From JAIMBK01 sp040755975 (GTDB lineage: Bacteria > Bacillota > Desulfotomaculia > Desulfotomaculales > Nap2-2B), in the NCBI GenBank assembly GCA_040755975.1, contig JBFLZY010000002.1, positions 1-64,000 of the forward strand: a stretch of 64,000 bases of DNA, written 5' to 3'. Of this stretch, positions 16,501 through 25,253 are shown piece after piece (the stretch's first letter is position 1; every line of letters starts with the position of its first letter). The notes below the pieces were generated by a model. The model ran no database searches. It had not been told where the DNA came from and was given only the letters and a program-made list of their open reading frames with translations. The translations under genes were made by a program, and so were the position numbers.

Positions 16501-16878
16501 GATGTCGAAAAAAGCGGCGTAGGGCGATTCCGGGCCGTTCCTGAGAACGTCCCGCCACCACGGATTTTCGCTGCCGGCGGCCATGTGGTTGGGGACGATA
16601 TCCAGCAGCAGCCCCATTTCATGTTGTTCCAGCGCTTCCACCAGCGCGGCAAAATCCTTTTCATCGCCCAGTTCCGGATTTAACCTGGCCGGGTCGGTCA
16701 CGTCGTAGCCGTGCGGGCTCCCCCGCCGGGCCGCCAGCAAAGGGGACGCGTAGAGGTCGGTAACGCCCAGGGCGTGCAGGTAGGGCACCAGGGCCCGGGC
16801 GTCGGCAAAGCGGAAATCCCGGTTGAACTGGAGCCGGTAGGTGGCAGCGGGAGTAATCGGAAAGTTGTTCATAGGAAC
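13516..16878 (-). CDS. treY: Maltooligosyl trehalose synthase
   Basis: TreY (GH13) turns the reducing end of malto-oligosaccharides into a trehalose unit. The sequence has 'YRLQFNRDFRFADARALVPY' at the N-terminus, 'DIVPNHMA', the nucleophile region 'GLRIDHIDGL' near residue 370, the acid/base 'VVAEKILGDDEE' and 'NATSTHDTKRSEDVRAR'. At 1,120 residues it is longer than the usual 700-950. Three low-complexity inserts account for the excess: collagen-like Gly-Pro-Glu repeats (about 220-265), Ala/Glu/Gly (about 393-460), and Lys/Glu near the C-terminal domain. GTG 16878 has GGAGGG five bases upstream; ATG 16872 is the alternative. It is the last gene of the malQ-treZ-GH57-treY series. Confidence 0.93.
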   Translation of the reverse strand, partial: VPMNNFPITPAATYRLQFNRDFRFADARALVPYLHALGVTDLYASPLLAARRGSPHGYDVTDPARLNPELGDEKDFAALVEALEQHEMGLLLDIVPNHMAAGSENPWWRDVLRNGPESPYAAFFDIDWRPAAGTEPAGKVLLPVLGAPYGEALENGELTIALTEEGFWLCYRELRFPLNRASSVRLLEHGLERLAKNPGFNHPAAAQLLDLIASLKGLPERGKDGNPGVSGGTGEPEEPGTSGEPGESAGTGGLRKGGGTPGGAARRQTVWERLWRLYSEQPGIKAFIDENLRIINGKKGEPQSFNLLDRIIGEQFYRPAFWRVAGEEINYRRFFDVSDLVSLRMEEESVFAAAHALVFKLIAAGRVTGLRIDHIDGLRDPQVYLNRLKEHLWKEKAAGAEAAGGGETTEEAESEAAEAGMMEAAGAVGPETAEMAGTASAAGGTEAEKRGTMKALETARPPGRRPGFYVVAEKILGDDEELPAGWPVHGTTGYDFLNTLNGLFVDGRSAATLDELYARMGGPETEKDFATVVYLQKKKVMAELFASEVSNLVQMLGRLTQADRYGRDLTGSELKEALTEVTACLPVYRTYIRKFAATERDRRYIEGAVSEAVRRRPAARPACVFLRRVLLLAFPDYLAAEQKREWLNFVMRWQQFTGPIMAKGFEDTALYVYNRLVSLNEVGGDPGRTAGIPVAEFHRRNRVRQTRRPHSLNATSTHDTKRSEDVRARINVLSEIPAAWTQAVERWHRWNQPKKPVVNGAPVPDGNMELLIYQTLIGAWPLREEEVPSFRERLRAYLVKAAREAKILTSWLAPDAGYERALEDFVTAILEPSEENRFLPDFLQFQQIPAFYGALNSLAQVLLKIASPGVPDFYQGTELWNFSLVDPDNRRPVDFHMRMQMLQNLQNEDKDAQKWGDEKAKEEKKEEKGKAAWGHETGWKNGGQLSLAQKLLTCWENSWIKLYLTYKALHFRRANRELFAAGEYLPVEAAGPRPEYACAFARHLGDDWVLAAAPRLAARLMLESATQCADYANNEPLPPLPPLAFPLGERVWGETSLLLPAHAPDRWRNILTGEVVQTATAAQNPPHPPGSNLHPPEYKALPIAAVLRNFPVALLAGIPS

Positions 16879-16945
16879 ACGAATTCCCTCCATAATGGTG
16901 GAAATAGTCATCCACATGAAGAACATCCAACCCCTAATTCCCTCC

Positions 16946-17280
16946 TGAAAATTCCCCTTTGCCCGCCGTTCGTTTGCCGTCGCTCCGATGCTCCGGGCTG
17001 ACGAAACATCGGCTTGGTTCGGAGCGAACCAGGCAGCGCTGCAAAATGCGCGTGGAACATTAGTTTTCTTACCTTAGATAAGCTTTACCGGCGGTAGCTG
17101 TTATTTTCTATCGTGGTGTTATCTGCGCGTTTCGCGCTGCCGGCTCGCTGACCTCACCTTCACCGTGTTTCGTTACCAGCCCTACGCATATGTCGCTCCT
17201 GGCAAATCGAACGGCGGGCCGGGGAGTTTCATCCTCTGTTGGCATCACTAGAAGCGGAATGTAGGTCTAACTCCCAATTC
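16946..17280. repeat. Intergenic region carrying segments of a dispersed degenerate repeat
   Basis: This 400-base gap between treY and the GH57 gene has no convincing frame. It holds CCGCCGTTCGTTTGCCGT (16963-16980, exact copy near 24297) and GGGCTGACGAAACATCGGCTT (like 19813-19834). It also holds CCTACGCATATGTCGCTC (like 3440-3458) and AGGTCTAACTC (like 24334). Small palindromes such as GGTTCGGAGCGAACC are present. It looks like the fullest copy of a family whose fragments lie elsewhere in the window. Confidence 0.45.
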
Positions 17281-17296
17281 CTAACGTCATTGGAGC

Positions 17297-19729
17297 TTAC
17301 TTGCCCCTCCGCATCCTGAGCTTATCCCCCAGGGCGTTGAAGCGGTCGACCCACGTCCGGGCCTCCTCATCCCCCTGCCCGGCCTTTTTCGAAAATTCCG
17401 GATAGACCGCCTGCAAAAGTCCGTAGTAAACATTTTGCACCTTCCAGAGATCCACCTCGAAGGGCAGCGCGCGCACCAGAGCAATTGCCTCGTCCAGGTG
17501 CGCCAGCAGGGAGTGGTTCCCGGGCTGCTCGTGCAGCCGCTCCGCCATCTTTTCCAGAGTGTGTTGCAGAGTATAGGCCAGGCCGGGTCCGTCCAACGGG
17601 ACGTTCGAAATCTCGGCTTCTCCCAGCAGGGCGCCGATCCGTTCGAGATCCAGCGCTTCCTCGGCAAAAGCCTGCCGGAGGCTGGCGTTCAAGACGAACT
17701 CGGCGGCGGTATACAGGGCTTTGGGCTGGGGAATGTTCAGATCTTTCAAGAAACGCATCAGCGGGGCGTGGCGCTCGTAAATCCGCCGGTAGTCCGCGGC
17801 TACCTCCGCCAGAGTGGTGTCCAGAATCTGGTCCAGCACCACCCGCTGTTTGTCCCGGAAGAGCTGCTTCAGCGTGTAAGTGGCTCCTTCGAAGTAGCTA
17901 TCCAGCAGGCGGATCACCTCCGAAAAGTCGGCCCGGTCAAAGGCACCGGTCACTTCCCGGGCCATCTCCTGGTATGCCTCCTCGCCCTGGTAGACACGGA
18001 CGCCTGCGCTGACGTTATGATTACCGAAATTCACTACACCGTAGCTTAAATTTACCGCTTCCCGGGTGATCTCCGAGGTAACCCGCGCCCGCCCCACCGC
18101 CATCCTGGCCATTCCGGCCAGGCGGCTCACGCTCTCTTCCCGGTGAACGGCGTAGCAGTAAATCCGGGACTGTTCGTCATAGGTCTCGAACAATGAGCAG
18201 ATGGCGTAATGGGCGCCGACTTTGAGCAGGTCCACCATCGCCGGCTTGACGAATTTTTCGTAAATATGGGCGCCGTCTTTATGTTCGGAGATGTTGCTCT
18301 TCGCCTGGGCAAGCGTTTCCAGGAAATGGGCTTCCAGTTCGTTGTTGAAAAGCTCCCTGGCCAGCTGGATAGCGCGCCCGGCGTACTGGAGCACCTGCAC
18401 CGTTTCGATCCCCGAGATTTCGTCGAAGAACCAGCCGCAGCTGGTGAACATCAGCATGGCGTGCCGCTGCATCTCCAGCAGCTTCCAGACGGTGATCTCC
18501 TCCGCCGGCGCGAGCGCGCGTTGGGCGTGCCTCTCCAAAAAACGGTGCACGCTTTCCGGGGAGCGGTCGAGGACCACCGCGATGTAGTCGTCGCGCGCCG
18601 CCCAAGGGTCTTTCAGGTACTGGCGCGCTTTTTCCTCGTACCGGGGGGCCAGGGCGTTCCGGAGCCAGTTCAGGGCGTTGCGCAAAGGCGCCCGCCAGGC
18701 CTGGCTCCATCCCGGGCGCATGCCGGAGTTGCAGCCGCAGTTGTTCCGCCACCGTTCGACGCCGTGGGCGCAGCTCCAGGAGGTGTTTTCGTTGATTTCC
18801 GCTTCCAGGGTGGGCGGATGCCGCTCCAGGAACTCCGCGTAGTTGGTAATCCTGGCCAGCTTATTTGCTTCTATGTAATGCAGGGCGTAGGCCAGGGCCA
18901 TGTCCCCGTGCCGGTGGTGGTGGCCGTAGGTTTCTCCGTCGGTGGCAATGTTCACCAACTGGGCGGATTGGCGCTCGTCGTTGAAGCCGCCGAGGAGCCG
19001 GTTGGCGAAGCGCTCCCCGTTGGCGAGCAGTTTTTCGAAGGCGACGGCGCGGGAAATGTCCATATTGTAAAAGAAAACGTTGATCGTCCGGCCCGTGCCG
19101 GGCAGGCGGACCTGGTAGGGCACGGTGGTGTCGAGGCCCCGGGGGCCGATGTCGTGCCAGTTGCCCGAGCCGATCTTGCGCACTCGCCGGGCCTGGTAAG
19201 GGGCCAGGATGGTGAAACGGATTCCCTGTTCAGCCATGATGTCCAGGGTTTCCAGGTCTACGGCGGTTTCCGGCAGCCACATCCCCTCCGGCCGCCGGCC
19301 GAAACGGTGCTCGAAATCTTTAATCCCCCAGAGTACCTGGGTATATTTATCGCGCCGGTTGGCCAGGGGCATGATCACGTGGTTGTAGGCCTGGGCCAGG
19401 GCCGAGCCGTGCCCTGAAAAATTCCGGCTGCTTTCCCGGTCGGCTGCGATGACGGCGCGGTAAACCTCCGGTTCGTTTTTTTCCACCCAGGAAAGGAGCG
19501 TGGGGCCGAAGTTAAAGCTGATCTTTGTGTAGTTATTGAGGATTCTTTTAATCCAGCCGTCGCCGTCTAAGATGCGCGAGGCGGTGTTTGGTTCGTAGCA
19601 TTCGGCGGTAATTCGCTCGTTCCAGTCGTGGTATGGGTAGGCCGTATCCTGAAGTTCGACGTCCTCCAGCCAGGGATTTTCCCGCGGGGGCTGGTAGAAG
19701 TGGCCATGGATGCAGATGTAGCGATCCAT
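17297..19729 (-). CDS. GH57 glycoside hydrolase with DUF3536
   Basis: The protein has 810 residues. The N-terminal 'HGHFYQPPRENPW' and the family-57 conserved regions 'GMWLPETAVD' (putative nucleophile Glu) and 'IATDGETYGHHH' (putative acid Asp) lie in the first 280 residues. The helical DUF3536 half follows. This subfamily is associated with alpha-glucan cleavage or transfer, and its exact activity is undefined. It lies between treZ (126 bases upstream) and treY, so it probably prepares malto-oligosaccharides for the trehalose pathway. ATG 19729 begins MDRYICIHGHF, the normal family start. Confidence 0.9.
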   Translation of the reverse strand: MDRYICIHGHFYQPPRENPWLEDVELQDTAYPYHDWNERITAECYEPNTASRILDGDGWIKRILNNYTKISFNFGPTLLSWVEKNEPEVYRAVIAADRESSRNFSGHGSALAQAYNHVIMPLANRRDKYTQVLWGIKDFEHRFGRRPEGMWLPETAVDLETLDIMAEQGIRFTILAPYQARRVRKIGSGNWHDIGPRGLDTTVPYQVRLPGTGRTINVFFYNMDISRAVAFEKLLANGERFANRLLGGFNDERQSAQLVNIATDGETYGHHHRHGDMALAYALHYIEANKLARITNYAEFLERHPPTLEAEINENTSWSCAHGVERWRNNCGCNSGMRPGWSQAWRAPLRNALNWLRNALAPRYEEKARQYLKDPWAARDDYIAVVLDRSPESVHRFLERHAQRALAPAEEITVWKLLEMQRHAMLMFTSCGWFFDEISGIETVQVLQYAGRAIQLARELFNNELEAHFLETLAQAKSNISEHKDGAHIYEKFVKPAMVDLLKVGAHYAICSLFETYDEQSRIYCYAVHREESVSRLAGMARMAVGRARVTSEITREAVNLSYGVVNFGNHNVSAGVRVYQGEEAYQEMAREVTGAFDRADFSEVIRLLDSYFEGATYTLKQLFRDKQRVVLDQILDTTLAEVAADYRRIYERHAPLMRFLKDLNIPQPKALYTAAEFVLNASLRQAFAEEALDLERIGALLGEAEISNVPLDGPGLAYTLQHTLEKMAERLHEQPGNHSLLAHLDEAIALVRALPFEVDLWKVQNVYYGLLQAVYPEFSKKAGQGDEEARTWVDRFNALGDKLRMRRGK

Positions 19730-19798
19730 TTAATTATTCCTCCTTGCTTTCTGCCTCGAGAGTAGTTTATTCCATTATCTAACATCGGGCCGGAATTT

Positions 19799-19836
19799 AT
19801 CCGGCTCGCTTAAGAGCTGCGGGCCGACGAGACATG
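19799..19836. repeat. Fragment of the dispersed degenerate repeat
   Basis: CCGGCTCGCT (19799) and GGGCCGACGAGACATGGCTT (19814-19833) resemble segments of 17146-17156 and 17000-17020. They lie between treZ and the GH57 gene. Confidence 0.35.
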
Positions 19837-19855
19837 GCTTTTATAAATAATAACG

Positions 19856-21727
19856 CTAATTGCCCCTGCAGCTTCGGTTTTCTGACTCTATTCTTTCCAG
19901 GACAATACATGCATAGGTGCTTAAATTGACGGTGACCTCTCCGGAGGAGGCAAGCGTGTCCGGGACGGAGGTGCCGCCGCCCAGCCAGCGTTCCTCGGCG
20001 GCGTCCAGGCGTTTGCGCCAGCGCCCTGCCGGCACGGGCAGGGCAACGGTTACGCCGCCGTCGTTGAAGGAAAAGATCAGGCACGCCTCGGAGTCGCCGC
20101 ACCAGCGCCGGACGAAGAGCACCTGCTCGTGTTCGTAAGGAATTGCCTCCAGGTTCTCCGTGTTTAAATCCGCCAGGGCGGGCAACTCCCGGCGCAGCCG
20201 GAGCAGTTCCCGGTAAAATTCGGAAAGCGTCCGGTGGCGCCCCTGCCGGCGCAGTTCGCGCTGCAGCAGGGAGCGCCGGAAAGTGGCCTCGTCCTGCGGG
20301 TCGGGCACCTCGCCTTCCGCCCAGGCAAAGGCGGCGAACTCCTCCCGGCGGCCTTCGCGTACGGCCTTCGCCAGCGCGGGGTCCGTGTGGCTGGTGAAGT
20401 ACTGAAAGGGCGCCGTTTCCCCGTATTCCTCGCCCATGAACAAAAGGGGAAGAAAGGGGGAAAGGAGCACCGCGCCGGCGGCCAGCTTCAGTCCGGCGAA
20501 AGGGACCAGCGCGCTCAGCCGCTCGCCTTTGGCGCGGTTGCCCACCTGGTCGTGGTTTTGGGCGAAAACCACAAACTGGTCGCCCCCTGCCGGCTGCGGC
20601 CGCCGGCCGTGCCGCCGCTGCCGGTAGGCGGAATACTGGCCGGTGTAAACGTACCCTTCCGTAAAGGACCGGGCCAGTTGCGTCAGCCGGCCGAAATCCC
20701 CGTAGTACCCGCGCCGCTCCCCCGTCAGGAGGGCGTGCAGGGCGTGGTGAAAGTCGTCGCTCCACTGGGCGTCCATACCAAAGCCGCCCAGTGTCCGCGG
20801 CCGGATTATCCGGGGGTCGTTTAAGTCGCTTTCGGCAATGACGTAAACCCGGCGACCCAGCCGCTCCGCCTGCCGGTGCACCGCGGCGGCCATTTCCTCC
20901 AGAAAGGGGAGCGCCGCCTTGTCGGTGATGGCGTGCACGGCGTCTAAGCGCAGGCCGTCCACGTGAAACTCCGTGATCCAGAAGAGGGCGTTTTCAATAA
21001 AGAAACGCCGCACCTCGTCGCTGCCGGGCCCGTCGAAATTCAGGGCCATCCCCCAGGGGGTCCGGTAGCGGTCGGTGAAATAGGGGCCGAAATCGCTCAG
21101 GTAGTTTCCCTCGGGCCCCAGGTGGTTGTAGACCACGTCGAGAAATACGGCCAGCCCGTGCCGGTGGCAGGCGTCCACCAGCCGCCTTAAGCCCGCCGGC
21201 CCGCCGTAGGAGTTCTGCGCGGCAAAGGGGTAAACGCCGTCGTACCCCCAGTTGCGGTTGCCCGGAAACTGGGCTACGGGCATCAGTTCGACGGCCGTGA
21301 CGCCCAGTTCCCGGAGTTCCTCCAGGCAGGGGATGACGGCGTCAAAAGTGCCTTCCGGCGTGAAGGTGCCCACGTGCAGCTCGTAAAAAACAAGGTTTTG
21401 CCGGGCCGGGCCGAACCAGCAGTGATCCGACCAGGGGAAGGTGCGGAGGTCCAACACCTGCGAGGGGCCGTGGACGCCCTGCGGCTGGTGCCGCGAAGCG
21501 GGGTCCGGCCGCTCCTTCTTGCCGTCCAGAAGGTAAAAATAAAGGCTGCCCGGTTCCACCTCCGCCGCCACTCCGTAGTGGTAGCCCCGTTCCCCGCGGG
21601 TCAGCGGCACCAGTCGCTCCCGGGGCGCCACCAGGTGGACGGCGATGTTTTCGGCCCGGGGCGCCCAGACGCAAAAAGCGCAGCGGCCGTCCCCCAGGCA
21701 GGTGGCGCCCAGACTTAACTGACGCAA
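19856..21727 (-). CDS. treZ: Malto-oligosyltrehalose trehalohydrolase
   Basis: TreZ (GH13) releases trehalose from maltooligosyl trehalose made by TreY. The protein has 623 residues. The N-terminal carbohydrate-binding domain (residues 1-100) is followed by the barrel with 'DVVYNHLGPEGN', nucleophile region 'GLRLDAVHAI', acid/base 'VIAESDLNDPR' and 'FAQNHDQVGNR'. Length and motif order are normal. The malQ 3' end lies about 100 bases upstream and GH57 126 bases downstream, all on the minus strand. Confidence 0.95.
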   Translation of the reverse strand: MRQLSLGATCLGDGRCAFCVWAPRAENIAVHLVAPRERLVPLTRGERGYHYGVAAEVEPGSLYFYLLDGKKERPDPASRHQPQGVHGPSQVLDLRTFPWSDHCWFGPARQNLVFYELHVGTFTPEGTFDAVIPCLEELRELGVTAVELMPVAQFPGNRNWGYDGVYPFAAQNSYGGPAGLRRLVDACHRHGLAVFLDVVYNHLGPEGNYLSDFGPYFTDRYRTPWGMALNFDGPGSDEVRRFFIENALFWITEFHVDGLRLDAVHAITDKAALPFLEEMAAAVHRQAERLGRRVYVIAESDLNDPRIIRPRTLGGFGMDAQWSDDFHHALHALLTGERRGYYGDFGRLTQLARSFTEGYVYTGQYSAYRQRRHGRRPQPAGGDQFVVFAQNHDQVGNRAKGERLSALVPFAGLKLAAGAVLLSPFLPLLFMGEEYGETAPFQYFTSHTDPALAKAVREGRREEFAAFAWAEGEVPDPQDEATFRRSLLQRELRRQGRHRTLSEFYRELLRLRRELPALADLNTENLEAIPYEHEQVLFVRRWCGDSEACLIFSFNDGGVTVALPVPAGRWRKRLDAAEERWLGGGTSVPDTLASSGEVTVNLSTYACIVLERIESENRSCRGN

Positions 21728-21831
21728 CAGGATTCCACCTTCGCATTCACCTTATTTGTTTATCTCAGCCTTCTAATTTATTATGGACTTGTTGCACTTT
21801 TATAGTCAGGAAAATTGCTTGCCCGGACAAT

Positions 21832-23922
21832 TTACTTTCCTGTCGTTTTTTCTTTGCAGTTTATTTTTCTCAGCTGATTAACCTCCCTTAGCGTCTCCAC
21901 CACTTCCGGTTTCCGGCTAAACTCTTCCAGGGGGTAGCGCGCTTTCCGCCGCCAGTTGGGGTATTCATCCTGCGTGCCAGGGACGTTCTGGGGCTCCGTC
22001 TCCAGCCACAAGTCCTCCAGGTTTACCGAAAGAAGCCGGGCGCGGCTGGCGGCAAGATGCCTTAAGCAGGCCCGAAGGACGGCTTCGGCGTTGTTCGTGG
22101 GCACATCGAGCCAGCCCCGGCGATGGAGAAAAAGGGGTAGGGCCACCCGGTCTTGGGCGTTCTTTTCTTTTTCCAGCCAGAAGGCCTTGAAGGGGGGCAT
22201 GTCGTGGGTGTTCAGGCAGGCCAGCACACCGCTCGTGACGGGGCGGAGCGCCCGGTCGGCGCCCCCGGCGGTATATTCAAAGGGAAGCACGTACATCCGG
22301 GAAACCCGGTGGCGGGCCATGGCCGGGCGGACGCAGGGAGGGACGGTGCCCAGGTCCTCGCCGACGAGCAATGTCCGGTGCCGCTGCGATTCCAGGGCCA
22401 AAATGGCGTAAAACTCCTCGGCCCGGTAGTGCACGTAAACTCCTTCGCGGGCACTCATTCCCCGGGGCACCCAGAAGAGGCGGTGCAGCCCCATGACGTG
22501 GTCGAGGCGCAAGACGGCGGCGTGCTGGAGGTGGTGGCGCAGGCAGGCGCGGTAGTACCGGTAGCCCTGCTCCCGGAGCCGCTCCGGATGCAGGGGCGGA
22601 AATCCCCAGTCCTGCCCCCGGGTGAAAAACGCGTCCGGCGGCGCGCCGCAGCTGACTTCCGGGGCGAAGGCGGCGCGCTCGCGCCAGACGTCGTACCCGG
22701 CAGGATGAACTCCCAGCGGCAGATCCAGGTATAACCCCTGTCCGGGTTGCCGGGTGCGGGCCGCGAACTCGCGGAACTGTTCGTGCGCAAGCCACTGGAC
22801 GTAGAGGTGGTAGCGCGCAACTTCTGGGTCGTAGTCCCCCTCCCGGAGGTCCCCGGCGCGCGGCCGGTCGGGCCAGGCCGGCCAGCCGGCGCGCCGGCGC
22901 TCCCCGGCGGCCCGAAAGCGGGCGTAGTCTTCCGCCGCCGGTTTCTCCGCCGCCCAGCGCCGCAAAGCGGCCTGCCTTTGCGCGTCCCCGGCAAAAAAGC
23001 GCCGCGCCAGAAGCTCCAAAATGCGGCGCTTTGCCGCCATTGTGCGCAGGTGGTCCACCAGGGGCGCCGCCCGCAGGGCGGTAATTTCCTCCTGAAAAGC
23101 AGCGGAGTCAAGCAGTTCCCGCGCTTCCGGGCATTCCTTCAGTTCTTCAGCGCGGGCGACGTCCAGGTAGAATTCGTTCCAGAACAGGCGGCTGACAGGC
23201 ACGTAAGGGCTCGGTTCATAGGGATCATCCAGGAAGGTCGCCAGAAGGGGCAGAGTGCCGGCAAAGCTGCCTCCCAGTTCCCGGACCCAGAGCAGCAGCT
23301 CCCGCAGGTCGGTGAGATCGCCAGCGCCCCAGCTCCGCCTGGAGTGGAGGGCGTAGAGCGGCAAAAAAACTCCCCAGATCCGGCCGGCCGATCCCGCGGG
23401 AAGGGTATACGCCCGCCGCGGGGCGGAGATGATCAGGGTTTCGCTTTCCAGGGCGCAGCCCGGCAGGCTCAGCATAAACCGGTGGTACCCCCACGGCAGC
23501 CCGGGCGGCAGGGCCACTTGCCGGACCACGTAGCACACCCCCTCTACCCGCGCCGTGCGCAGCCCGGGCAGGCGGGCCAGGCGGCAGGGCCAGCGCAGCG
23601 TCTCCCCGTCTTCCAGCTCCAGCCGGCATTCGGCCGTACCTTCCGCCAGTTCCGCCGGCAGCCGCAGTTCCAGGCGGCCGGGTTGTCCGTCCCAAACCAC
23701 GGCCACCGGCTCGCTGCAGCGCCGCCACAGCTCCTGCCGGAGCTCCCGGAGCGCGCCGGGAACGTCGCCCGGGGACTCCACCGGTGCCCCCAACGCACGC
23801 AGGACGGCCAGCAGGGAGTGCGGCGCGGCCCGGCGGGGGCGGCCCGCAAAATCGCGGTAAGCGGTTTCCACCCCGTACAGCCGGGCCAGCAGGTAGAGGT
23901 TATTTGCCTGTGCCTCTGCCAC
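21832..23922 (-). CDS. malQ: 4-alpha-glucanotransferase (amylomaltase)
   Basis: MalQ (GH77) transfers maltosyl or longer units between alpha-1,4-glucans. Conserved regions are nucleophile 'LRLDHVMGLHRLFWVP', acid/base 'LLVGEDLGTVP' and 'LNTHDMPPFKAFW'. The open frame extends to 24072, but residues before about 50 look unrelated. GTG 23922 with GGGGGTTG upstream starts the conserved 'AEAQANNLYLLARLYG'. The protein from there has 696 residues. First gene of the alpha-glucan/trehalose series; it would supply long oligosaccharides to TreY. Confidence 0.92.
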   Translation of the reverse strand: MAEAQANNLYLLARLYGVETAYRDFAGRPRRAAPHSLLAVLRALGAPVESPGDVPGALRELRQELWRRCSEPVAVVWDGQPGRLELRLPAELAEGTAECRLELEDGETLRWPCRLARLPGLRTARVEGVCYVVRQVALPPGLPWGYHRFMLSLPGCALESETLIISAPRRAYTLPAGSAGRIWGVFLPLYALHSRRSWGAGDLTDLRELLLWVRELGGSFAGTLPLLATFLDDPYEPSPYVPVSRLFWNEFYLDVARAEELKECPEARELLDSAAFQEEITALRAAPLVDHLRTMAAKRRILELLARRFFAGDAQRQAALRRWAAEKPAAEDYARFRAAGERRRAGWPAWPDRPRAGDLREGDYDPEVARYHLYVQWLAHEQFREFAARTRQPGQGLYLDLPLGVHPAGYDVWRERAAFAPEVSCGAPPDAFFTRGQDWGFPPLHPERLREQGYRYYRACLRHHLQHAAVLRLDHVMGLHRLFWVPRGMSAREGVYVHYRAEEFYAILALESQRHRTLLVGEDLGTVPPCVRPAMARHRVSRMYVLPFEYTAGGADRALRPVTSGVLACLNTHDMPPFKAFWLEKEKNAQDRVALPLFLHRRGWLDVPTNNAEAVLRACLRHLAASRARLLSVNLEDLWLETEPQNVPGTQDEYPNWRRKARYPLEEFSRKPEVVETLREVNQLRKINCKEKTTGK

Positions 23923-24551
23923 AATTGTCAACCCCCAGTTTCTGGTAAAAAGAAGCAAATTACAAAGATGCATTAACCGGAAGTTTGTGAAAAGTGTAGC
24001 CGTTTGATTCAAAACTATGCAAAAGATTATTTCATATTCCGTTGAAATAAAAACTCCCGGCGCAGTCGGCACAAGCTTTCGACCCGGACCGCCGGGTTTT
24101 TTTCCAGGAGAGCTTTTTCCAAACAGGCTTTGGCGGTTTTGAAGTTTCAGTGCTTTTACTGGACGAGTTTTTGCGAGATGGCGCTTAATTCCTGCGCGTT
24201 TTTTTAATATCCATATTTTTAGTTTTACCCTCCTGGAAATTTATATTCGGAATAATTTTGGTTTATATTGCCTATACTTCCTGAAAATTGAGCTTTCGTC
24301 CGCCGTTCGTTTGCCGTACTCTAAAAGGTGGCATGGAGGTCTAATTCGACAAAAAGTGTTATTTTCCTTTTTGATGGTAAGGATTTTGGAAATCAACCTG
24401 TTTTTTTGGTAAAATTTTTAGGAAGCTTATGCCCCCGGCAGGACTTGAATCTTTAAGATGGAATAATTCAGATTTGATCCGTTGATTTGCCCACCAAAAG
24501 GGGCGGTGGCGGCGGACGCCCCGATCATTTTAAAAGGGGAGTGAGGGGTCG
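23923..24551. other. Intergenic region with repeat fragment
   Basis: About 630 bases lie between malQ (minus) and trmK (plus) and must hold both promoters, which I cannot place confidently. CCTGAAAATT at 24279 with CCGCCGTTCGTTTGCCGT (about 24297-24314) and AGGTCTAATTC (about 24334) repeats segments of the 16946-17280 element. A 6-bp GGGGCG/CGCCCC stem lies at 24500-24522. Confidence 0.4.
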
Positions 24552-25253
24552 CTGCGTTTATCAAAGCGTCTTGAGGCGGTGGCCGGCTTTGTTCCGCCCG
24601 GCAAGGTAGTGGCCGATATCGGCACCGACCACGCCTATTTGCCCGTTTACCTGGTGCGGACCGGGCGCAGCCCGCGGGTCATCGCCACGGAATTGAATGC
24701 AAAACCGGGGGAGCGCGCCCGTTTTTGGGTGCGGTCTTACGGGCTGGAGGATAAAGTTGAGGTCCGCCTGGGGGCAGGCCTGGAAGCGCTTTCTCCCGGT
24801 GAGGCGCAGGTGGCGGTGGTGGCCGGCCTGGGCGGAAACACGATTAAGGAGTTGCTGGCCGCCACCCCGCTGGTTTTCAACCGCCTGGAGAAATTGATCC
24901 TGCAGCCGATGGCCGACGCCGGCGATCTGCGCCTGTGGCTGGTGGACAACGGCTGGCGGCTGGCGGACGAAGCGCTGGTGGAGGAAGGGGGCCGCCTGTA
25001 CGTTGTCATCGCCGCCGAAAAGGGTAAAGAGAGCACGGAAGACCGGTTTTTGATCGCCATCGGCCCCCGCCTGGCGGAAAAAGGGGGCCCCGTTTTCATT
25101 TCCTACCTGGAGGGGCTCAAAAGAAATTACCGGCGGATCTTAAGCGGTTTGGAGCGCAGCCGCTCCCCGGACGCCCAGGAAAAGGCGATCAGGCTGACGG
25201 CCAAACTGGCGAAAATAAGGGAGGTGCTGGCGAGGTATGCCGGTGAAAGCTGA
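24552..25253 (+). CDS. trmK: tRNA (adenine(22)-N(1))-methyltransferase
   Basis: The SAM-dependent TrmK/YqfN family methylates A22 of tRNA. 'VVADIGTDHAYLPVYLV' is the SAM-binding motif I. 'VVAGLGGNTIKELL' and 'LILQPMADAGDLRLWL' are family hallmarks. The first conventional start is GTG 24579, but the homologous N-terminus 'RLSKRLEAVAGFVP' is encoded upstream and begins at a CTG at 24552, 10 bases after AGGGGAG. I favour CTG. It overlaps the nif3-like gene by 17 bases, as in many Firmicutes. Confidence 0.88.
   Translation: MRLSKRLEAVAGFVPPGKVVADIGTDHAYLPVYLVRTGRSPRVIATELNAKPGERARFWVRSYGLEDKVEVRLGAGLEALSPGEAQVAVVAGLGGNTIKELLAATPLVFNRLEKLILQPMADAGDLRLWLVDNGWRLADEALVEEGGRLYVVIAAEKGKESTEDRFLIAIGPRLAEKGGPVFISYLEGLKRNYRRILSGLERSRSPDAQEKAIRLTAKLAKIREVLARYAGES

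Noticed and set aside
18209..19417. A 402-codon open frame opposite the GH57 gene
   Set aside because: It is an antisense shadow caused by GC-rich codons. The composition is unlike a folded protein and the opposite strand encodes clear GH57 motifs.
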